Notes under the pieces: generated by a model
The model's input: the letters and a program-made list of their open reading frames with translations, nothing else
What the model was told of the DNA's origin: nothing
Database searches by the model: none
Shown here: one piece after another, positions 55,609-64,000 of the stretch
How positions within the stretch are numbered: position 1 is the first letter of the stretch
Layout: every line of letters begins with the position of its first letter
Assembly (NCBI GenBank): GCA_008477525.1
Contig: SPDT01000010.1
Location: 1,302,001 to 1,366,000, forward strand
Source: Hypomyces perniciosus
Lineage: Eukaryota; Ascomycota; Sordariomycetes; Hypocreales; Hypocreaceae
Length of the DNA stretch: 64,000 nt
Reading direction: 5' to 3'
Translations under genes and position numbers: made by a program

Positions 55609-58138
55609 CCAGCATGTAACCAGACCCTCGAGCTAGGCCCCAAGAAGCTCTATGGAACAAAGTCCCTCTCCGCCTCAGTTCCTTTGATCCTCTGTTGTCT
55701 TGCCTCGTTGCTCGGTGGCTTCTAGATTGACTCTAGTAGATCATTAGTCAGGGTGAAACAACTGAGGCAGAGAGTTCAAGGGACCTGATGAGGGTGGGTC
55801 TGGGGGCTGTGGGCAGTCATCAGTGCCGGCCGATCTGGTGATAATGGTGATATCGTAACATCGTCACCGGCACTGCGACCATGTATATATGTATGTACAT
55901 ATGTACCTATGCATATTAAATGCACGAGTATGGATATGGACATGGCTGCTTTGTAGGTACTTGGTACTAGCAGTATGTGAGATTACGTTGGGCGGTTGGG
56001 CTGTTTAGTCTTTTTTTTTTGTCTTTTTTTTTTGCAGCCAGCCTCGCTTGCCAGTGACTTCGCGTGGAAGAAAAAAAAAGAATGCATCACATCCCAAGCA
56101 TACTCGTAGATACCTACCCCGTACGAAGTACATACTGCCGCGTCGCCAAATCAGACCATTGTTGGAGTGTCAGCAAGGAGGCAAAAAACATAACTGCTCC
56201 CAACTACCTACCTATACTACTACTCGTATGCTCTGTGCAATGCATATCATCTCATCGGTGCGCGCACTAGTAATTGATGGGCTATGGCTATGTAGTACGG
56301 AGTATGGAGTAATTCCCGAATGGCCCCAGTCCTAAGGGACCTTTACTGTTCCTGGTACTACCACGAGTACTACTGCTACTACTACTAGTAGTAATGCGTA
56401 GACACCCCTCCAGATAAGTGAAAGCCAGTCCATTTGGTCGCGACGGACAATTCGGCAGCGGGACATCAGAGAAAATGGGGAACAAGGGCGGAATCCTGGG
56501 AATCTATGGAGTATGTATCCATAAATTCAACAAGTGAGACGGGAAGCCTGTCCAACCCTGGGCAAGTCGCGTAGAACCACCGCAGTGACCGCAGTGGCGC
56601 AGACGTACTCCGTACTAAAGCTGTACACACGCAGCCAAAGAAAACCAGCCATTCAAAGCACTGAGGGTTGAGGCGAAGCCACAGCACGCGCAGCGAAGCA
56701 AGACAATACATACATACATCATACTACGAAGTACAAGGAAGAAAAAAAAGCTATCAGTGTCCAATGCGCGACAATGATGTAAGTTACTGATTCGGGAGTG
56801 GTGTGAACAGTTCAGACACCCCCGAAAACATTCCGAGTCAGTGCTTATGTCAGAAGCCTCAGTCGCAGGTTGCATCGCATCCAGGGAAGGTTTGATGGAT
56901 AACCTTTGCCGGCGCCTTCTTGGCTGACGCTGCCACGACTAATTAGGACAAGTTGCGACAAGCATCAGCCCGATCTCTCTTCTGCCTTTCTGTCTGACTG
57001 ACTTCTTTGCTCAAACAGACCGACCACCTCCCGCGCCCGTCTATTTTCCGATTACTATGGAGTACTACTCGTTGCATTCAACGCTCCATCATGCGGACGC
57101 CTCGACTCGACCCTAACCTACCGCTCCGATGGGGGCCACTACATGTCCAGATGTCCACCCCGGTTCCGACGTTTCACTCCATTCTGGCTTGATGACTTCT
57201 ATTTCTCCTACTACTACTACTCCTACTACTACAGCAACAGTACGCGGAAGGCATGTTAGCCCAAGCTTTTTCGACCCTGATGGGAAACTAGGGTGAAAGC
57301 GGGCCACCACTTCTCCGCTCTGATAGCACTACGAGTACATTGGCAGGAGTAGTAGTAATAGTACTACTACGAGTACACTACTGCTATACACATACTACTA
57401 CTAGTATAACTCATCTCTTGGATTGGTGGCTGATGCTTGAAATTGCAGGTTCACGACTAGCTCCATCCACTCGGAGTCATGACATCCTTCCATCTTTCTG
57501 CATTTGCCATTGCCATTGACACCGGCAATCGTGGTTGGCTGGCCCTACCGCAGGATCCTGAATCACGTTTATGCCGCTGTCACGCCCAGTATGACACAGC
57601 CTCTTGATCGACAGACAGTGATAGATGGCCCTTTGTCCACCACTCTCGTCTGACCGTCTGCAATAGAGTCATACGGCACCATTTGATGACTCGGGATCAC
57701 CGCAGGTTTCACTTCAGCATTTTCCCAGCCTCTAGAATGGTATTTTATTTACCACGGCGAATGAAAACCTCAATCATGGCATATTGCATCCTCCACTGGA
57801 GTCTCAAAGTAGCGTCCGTCTTGCGGGACGGGGATGCTACCACGACTCAGAGCCCCCATGTTCAGTCGTCGCGATACTAGTCCACGGGAGTTGAGGTGCC
57901 AGGATGCCCTGGGGGTGGAGAGGACCAACAGATCAAGAAGCGTTTCTTTCTGGCACTAATATCCTTCTTCCTGTCGTGTCCACTCCGGAGACAGCGATGC
58001 TGAGTGGCGTAGCGGAAGGACCAAGCTAGGGAGTTCGGGCATTGGTTGACCAGTAATATCAACACCGAAGCGAATAAAATGGGGTACGACGAATAGGCCC
58101 AAGACCGTTATGCTTCTACTTGGCACTTGGAATGCCAC

Positions 58139-58154
58139 TACTCCGTACGGAGTA
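58139..58154. repeat. Perfect 16-bp palindrome, identical to the one at 13258
   Basis: TACTCCGTACGGAGTA, an exact second copy 45 kb from the first and not embedded in any other similarity I can see. Confidence 0.9.
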
Positions 58155-61100
58155 TGTACTATTGCCGAAAAGAAACAAGGGCGGACGAAACCAGGCCTAG
58201 TCAAGGCGGAAACTGTCGCCCTACACTGTTCTAGGGGGCAATCTAGGCGCTGAGACAAGCCGTCGGTATTCAGAGCCGCATGAGGCGACAGTCTGAAATC
58301 GTAGCCTGGTCTGGGTGTATTGATCTCGCATTCTCACAGTGTTGAGATAAGAACTGCCGGTAAGAAAAATCCATCCATCCACCCATCCATTCATTCATTT
58401 CCTGCTTTGGTGAGAGGGCTGAGAACTTTTCTTTTCCAGCTGTCATCGCCCTGCTTCTGCACATTGTTCAGGAGCTCTCTCATGTTGAACCTCACAAATG
58501 GGAAATGGGCCCAAAAATCTTGTGTCAAAGTTGGCACCACGGCTGCATGAGGCGTCTGCCGCGCCACGCAACGGCCGCCCCCCTTTCTAGTTACCGAATT
58601 CGGTATTGTCGATTCGTCGACAGAAAACGTGTCTCAAGAATCGACTAAAGCCCCCCTGTCTCTCGAATATTGTTTCCATATTGGAAATGGCCTTTCCTTT
58701 TGCAGTTTGACCCTCGAATGGCTATTGGTGGATTGTGAACCCCACTGCAGTGGCTGCCGGGCCCCCTGAACCCTATTTTTCTAACCCTGACAACGTGGCG
58801 ATTGGGGGGTGCTGTCACACCCAAATTTGCCTGAGCAACACATGCTTTTCTGTGCTAAAAAGGTTAAAGGTCAGCATTATCAAAGTCAGACTACGAGTAC
58901 AAAATGGCCTCCGGCTTTGGAGAAGCTTCAACAAGTAGTATGTATCCCCCACATCTTTGATGGATTGCACGAACGAGCTACTGCTGGATATCAGGTTGAT
59001 ATTTTGTGGAGGAGACAGCCCTACAAGGACGGCCTCGTGGACAGCCGGGCGACCATGAATGACATACCCAAGTGACGATTGCCGATGCGCCTTTCTTGTA
59101 GGTTCTGGGAAGAGTGTCGATATAAAAGCGACTTTTACTCAGTCTCTTGATTATACTCGATTGATGACGCTGAACACAAATCATTGACGTACGAGTAGTA
59201 CTCCATCAAGTAGCGTCTTTTGCACTGGCATCTGGATACTTCCACTTCAAACAGACCCTGTGACACTACTATCCAGGGTTGCGAGCTTTACGCAAATAGG
59301 CGGCTATCTGTTAATCTGGGCAGCCCTACGAGCCGTCCATGAACCGCTGGAACATGAGTAAAGTCGCCGATTTGTCGACGAGATGGGTGGTCTTTGCTAG
59401 CCTGGGTCCGTGTTCGGACTCTAGCAGGGGTCTTTGCCGAAAGCAATAACCTAGGATTTAGGCCAGCTTCAAATTGTTCTTTGGGGGTCCAGAGACCTTC
59501 TTCGGATTTGGAGCGCGCTAACCACCACTTTTCACCGGCTTCTGTACCCGTCCACGCGTTTGCCTCCTTGGCAGGGCGCTCGCAGGAATATTACCACTAC
59601 ATATTACTACTAGTACGGTAGTATGCCGACTTGGCCGACTCGTTAATAGCATCCGAATCCATCAATGATCAATGACCTTGCGCATCCTCCGGCTAGCAAT
59701 ACCAATCTTCCGTCCGGGATAAGTCGAAATGTTGGGATTACTATTTTTTTGGCCAACGGCAAACGCCCTCCCTCAGCACCGGTAGAATGGAACGAGTTCG
59801 GACAACCATACGTACATGGCCAAGCTCGACTACTTAGTACCTAAGTTGACCAGGCTGCCGGGCATCGTTTGTTGGCCGAGAGCCCCGGTGACGTCGTTTT
59901 GTGATAATCCGTCCAAATAAGCTTTGGTACTATCTACTTCGGATGCGGAGTATTGACTATCTTTCGTTTGACCCATCACGACAAAAGATTGAATTGCCGT
60001 GCGAAGTACGGAGTACTATGGGGTTTGGAATTCCCTTTTCGGCAGAGCCTTGAGTCTGATTTAGCGCTATTCTTACATTTATGCGTAATTCACAGGGCAT
60101 GCGGATTGCTTTGCCAACCGTTGCTCCGGATTAGTAGTAGGGTATTCGAGTATGTAGTACGAAGTACGGCGTACTAGCACTACTAGTCCTACTACTACTA
60201 TCGGTACGGCATCGGTTTGGTGGTTGACTCCATCTTGGGTTCCCGGCCGAGAAGACCGAGCGATAGCCGAGACGAAGAGCAAGTTCCATGCGGCCAGGCC
60301 AGGGGTATCCGACAACTAGCCAAACCTTGTGCCAAAAAGATCAGTATGTGGTCACCCGTTTGGTTCCTCATGAACAATTACTACTACGGAGTACAACCAG
60401 CCCGCTCTAATTCTCAACCAGATAAACAGCTTGGGTCACACGTGCCTGGGCTGTATCACGTTCCGCCACCATGAGAAACACATTCGCACAAGCCAATTAT
60501 AGGTTCTCCGTACGGTTCCAATACTATTATTCATATTCAATTCAACGCCACAGCAAAACAAGCTCATCCTCGGTCGCACGGAGTACCCGTTTGGCCGGCT
60601 CCGTTGCCGAGTCATGACCACGCGATTCTTCCAGCCATTCAAGCCATGTGGCTGAGGGCTTCAGCTCGCTTGGTAACGGTCCACGACGTAAAGCGGTGAG
60701 AAAGGATCCCGCGCCAGAGAGAGGGAGAAAGAGAGGGAATGGAGCAGAGCGGGAGAGCTATCGCTAGCACAACTTTTCGATGGTCCCTTGTCTGGCCATC
60801 CAAACGCCGCACGCGTCTCGCCTGTGATTCGCTATGCAATGCATGACGGTCTACATACGTACAGCCAGCCATGCGAGACGGCCAGTTTTTTTTTTTTCTT
60901 TTCCTTCTCTCATGGGTTGGGTTTATTACTCCCTTGCTGCACACTATTCTTGCCGAACATGTTAGCCCAGGGGTCGGGACTTGCGCGTGCATCACTCACT
61001 ATCCCAATGCAACAACGGCACGAGGAGCATTGGAGAGCGAGAAACACAAGGGCATCCTGCAGGAGGCGAATTTGATCGGTGAAAGAGTTGCGAGCAGCAG

Positions 61101-61492
61101 TGGTAGGAGTACTAGCAGGAGTACGTACTACGAGTACATGGAGTGAGTGGGGGGATGGATGACGCCGCCTGTGATTACCTGCAGACGGCCCGATAACTGA
61201 CCAACAACAAAGCACCAAAAGCACAGGGCTTAGAGTCGAGGAAGACTTTGTACAACTTGCCGCGAGTCCAAATCCACAAAAAGAAACACCAGGCTCTTTG
61301 GAATGGCAGGCTAACCCTGACTAGCCCTTGGCTTGGGCCCTTGATCTGTCCCTGTTGATGACGACGACGATGAAAAAGAAGATGAGGGTTGATCGGCAGG
61401 AATATCACTTAGACGAATTACCCGTCTGGCCACTTTGAGGGCATTTTTTGCATCCACCAGAGTCTGTGTCTGGTCTGACTACTATTACATAC

Positions 61493-61531
61493 TACTACGA
61501 GTACATACTACGAGTACATACTACGAGTACG
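61493..61531 (+). repeat. 13-bp tandem repeat, three copies
   Basis: TACTACGAGTACA at 61493-61505 and 61506-61518, and TACTACGAGTACG at 61519-61531. The unit contains the near-palindrome GTACTCGTA when read on the minus strand. Confidence 0.9.
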
Positions 61532-61993
61532 GCATCATCCCAATTGCCCCAACAAAGTCCCCACTCGCCAGCCCACCAGCGTGCAAGCAAGACGCAGGGA
61601 GCTCACAAAATGCCCAAAAAGAAACGAGGCCTCACGCAGAGTCCAAAACATGCAGCCCCTCCCCCTAGGACGAACGGGATAAAAAAAATCAGTGGTACTA
61701 GACTGCTACTACTTGCAATTGGGCCATCGGAACCAAAAGCCACCATCACGGCACAATGACGATGTGGTTTGAGGTTGTTAGCATGAATACACCGATTTGC
61801 CGACCCTCCTCTACTTCATCCACTCCGCTTCTGGTGAATCTATCGAAACATGACTCTCTACAGAGCACATTACTACGACTAGTAGTACCTAATGTCCTCC
61901 CTTTTTGTTTGATCCTTCTTTTTGGGGTTTGCTTTCGGTGAACTCGGTACTTTCGGCTGTCGGCTCTCTCGGCTGTGTGCACTTTTTCCGATC

Positions 61994-62011
61994 TTTTTTT
62001 TTTTTTTTTTT
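61994..62011 (+). repeat. Poly-T run
   Basis: 18 consecutive T, followed by a short GA run and ACTAGT/GAGTAC words. Confidence 0.85.
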
Positions 62012-64000
62012 GGACAGAGAGAGAGTACTAGTCCGAGTACATAAGTTGCTGGTAGGCGTGGACTGCAATATTACTGGTTAAATGCACCAGGCTGCAGCTT
62101 CTTCGGCGACCAGGATATTTTTACTACTACATACTGCCACTGCTGCTAAATATAGAAATCGATCTAATGCATTGCCATCTTGGCATGCAGGTCTGAGGAG
62201 ACTGCAAGCCAGGTGACGTTGGTGCTGTTTTTGCTGGCCAATAACCAGATCCCTACGAGGTTGGTGAAGCAAGCTCTCCTACATGCATATAGGTTGTGAC
62301 AGTTGAGGCGAAGCTGGAGTTTTTTTTTCCTTGGTTACTCTGGAGATGAAATTAAGCCGCCATATCCAGGAGGATTTGACCTAATGCCTAATACCGACTG
62401 AACAATATTTTTATTTTATTTTTAAGTCTCCGGGACCCTAGCCTCTAATCACTATTTCCGAATCCTTTCGAATTTCTCTGCCTTTTCAAATCTAGGGTGA
62501 CAGTCGCCCTGGGCGTGTCGCAGATCGCTGACTTACTCTTTTTTTTTTCTCTTTCTCTTTTTTCCCAAGGCTTCCGCGGCTATCATTCCAGCCAGTCAGC
62601 CAGCCATCACTCATGCCCATTCGTTGATAAAAACCAATAAAATACTGAAGCAAGGATCCCGAGGACCCGTTGGATTGTGGATATAGCCATTTTGCCTCGG
62701 ATATCCTGCCGCACTAATCGCTCTGCCTTTCCCTGTTTAGGCCATCAGCTGGCCTTTTAGCCGTTTTAGCCCTCGGGAAATGGCGCTTTTTTTTCATTCG
62801 AACTAGTACCGTCATCTGTGAGTTGGTTCGATGAAAGTGCTCTGTTGATTCCAAAAGGCTTTTGCATAGTAGCAGTACTACTACCACTACTAGAAGGTAT
62901 TATTAGTCTACTGCGACACACACATATGTCTCCAGCTGGCTTTCGCTTGCGTTTTTGCGGGCGCTCGCACATCCTTTCCGGGCTGAGAGGCGTTTTGAGT
63001 AGATTATTATCTCACAGCTCTTTTGTTTGAGCTAAAGCTTGCAATAGTAGTTCTTTAGCGCTCAAGCCGTGTGCTTTGAAATCTTTTCTTTCTCTTGATT
63101 ACCTATTACTACCTCATGCAGCACGAAAAATAGTACGATAGTCAGATCGTTATATTACTAGTACGCCCTTGGGAAACTCCGAGCTGTCTCCAAGAAGAGA
63201 TAGTACTACTACCATCAACCTGTCTAAAACACTACTATTACCATTACACTATTTCATACCCTTCTCGGGATCATTGAACGCCCCGGAATCCGCTGAGGAA
63301 TGAAGAAGAAATGATTACTGATCTAGAAGAGGGTGGTTGGGCTTGGGCCCTTTTGGGACAATTGGTGTCTCGGTCCGTACACAGGTATGTTTCATGATGG
63401 GGTTTTTTTTGGGGTAAAACTTCCTTCCCCTTTGGCTATTGTTTTACTCATCCGATGGATCAGAATTCATAATGAGATAGATACTAGCAAGTAGAAACGA
63501 ACATTGAGAAACAATACTGACTGCATAGAATTACTCATCAATATCAGAAGCAAATTATTACTACTACCTACCTTGTTCCACAGAACAAAGGATTATGAGA
63601 AAAAAAAAAGAAAAAAAAGTTGAATAAAAATGATAAGAAACAAAAGAAAAGGTGCTTGATGCTAGTAATTCTTCTTGACTAACATGTATTTACCCCGAAT
63701 CAGATTGAAAAAAAAATCATGTCACGAGCGGGAACCGTGAGACAGACTGCTATGTCCGACAATGCAAACGGGCGACAACGGTCCAAAGTGGATATTCGAC
63801 CCTTCTTGTGCCGCTATCCATGGCCATTCTGGGAGCTCCACTGTACAGATGCACTCCAACCGCCTCAAAAGCTTAACCCCCCTTTTTCTTTTCTTTTTGG
63901 CTTTTCTGTGCCTTTTGTTTGACCTTGATTAGTCGCAAGTATGGAGTAGATTGGAGGGTATTCTGCTGTCGGACCTGCAGGCCTTTCTTTTTCTCTTACA

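Larger units (their letters stand above)
53812..64000. other. Ten-kilobase region with no supportable gene, rich in TAC/ACT words
   Basis: No frame here shows a domain, a conserved splice pattern or a plausible start. The left 0.8 kb should contain the promoter and leader of the transcription factor. From about 55.0 kb to 63.2 kb the sequence carries many runs of TAC/ACT/AGT trinucleotides and the words CTACGAGTAC, TACTCGTAG, ACTAGTA, TACGGAGTA and TACGAAGTA. Homopolymer runs are common (poly-T at 61994-62011; A-rich at 63600-63650). No transposon ends or tRNA found. It may be a long regulatory region, a noncoding transcript or decayed DNA. Confidence 0.6.

Overview
The window is nuclear DNA of a filamentous ascomycete. 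The evidence is short spliceosomal introns (mostly 45-120 nt, GT...AG, often with a CTAAC-type branch site), mixed-strand genes with no operons, and a fungus-typical gene set. The gene content (AzgA-type purine permease, DUF3455 secreted protein, Zn2Cys6 factor, Psd1, Vps3) suggests Eurotiomycetes, perhaps Aspergillaceae. That placement is inference; no rRNA or other marker is present. I saw no tRNA, rRNA or CRISPR array. All exon boundaries were worked out by hand from splice signals and reading-frame continuity.

Layout. 0-21 kb is housekeeping: the 3' end of an unrecognised gene, an Efm7-like methyltransferase, Vps3 (endosomal tethering) head-to-head with the Golgi protein CASP/Coy1, a secreted DUF3455 protein, an F-box protein, and ribosomal protein uL22 (Rpl17) head-to-head with fibrillarin (Nop1). 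21.4-28.3 kb is accessory in character: a 5' relic of a DNA transposon, a predicted 107-residue Cys-rich protein, an aminoglycoside-phosphotransferase-like protein whose catalytic residues are replaced, a cytochrome P450 with an unusual I-helix, and a 3' relic with the same terminal sequence as the first. 31.5-54 kb returns to core genes: an FMN-less FAD/NADPH oxidoreductase, an Frm2/Hbn1-like nitroreductase, mitochondrial phosphatidylserine decarboxylase, a HERP/Usa1-like ubiquitin-domain membrane protein, a UCH37-type deubiquitinase, an AzgA-type permease, a methyltransferase-like protein with a disordered N-terminus, and a Zn2Cys6 transcription factor. 54-64 kb has no gene I can support. 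It is saturated with TAC/ACT trinucleotide runs and short TACGAGTA/TACGGAGTA words, and it lies upstream of the transcription factor.

How genes fit together. Two divergent pairs join genes of one process: Vps3 with CASP (vesicle traffic), and Rpl17 with fibrillarin (ribosome biogenesis; the shared promoter carries GCCCTAA, CACGTGAC and AAAAATTT words). Usa1-like, UCH37-like and F-box proteins all belong to ubiquitin pathways but are not adjacent.

The most notable signals are: (1) a family of TACTCCGTA/TACTTCGTA words, including perfect 16-bp palindromes, scattered through intergenic DNA and not seen in any exon called here; (2) two halves of a decayed transposon flanking the accessory block; (3) the pseudokinase-like phosphotransferase; (4) the 10-kb gene-free, trinucleotide-rich region upstream of a transcription factor.
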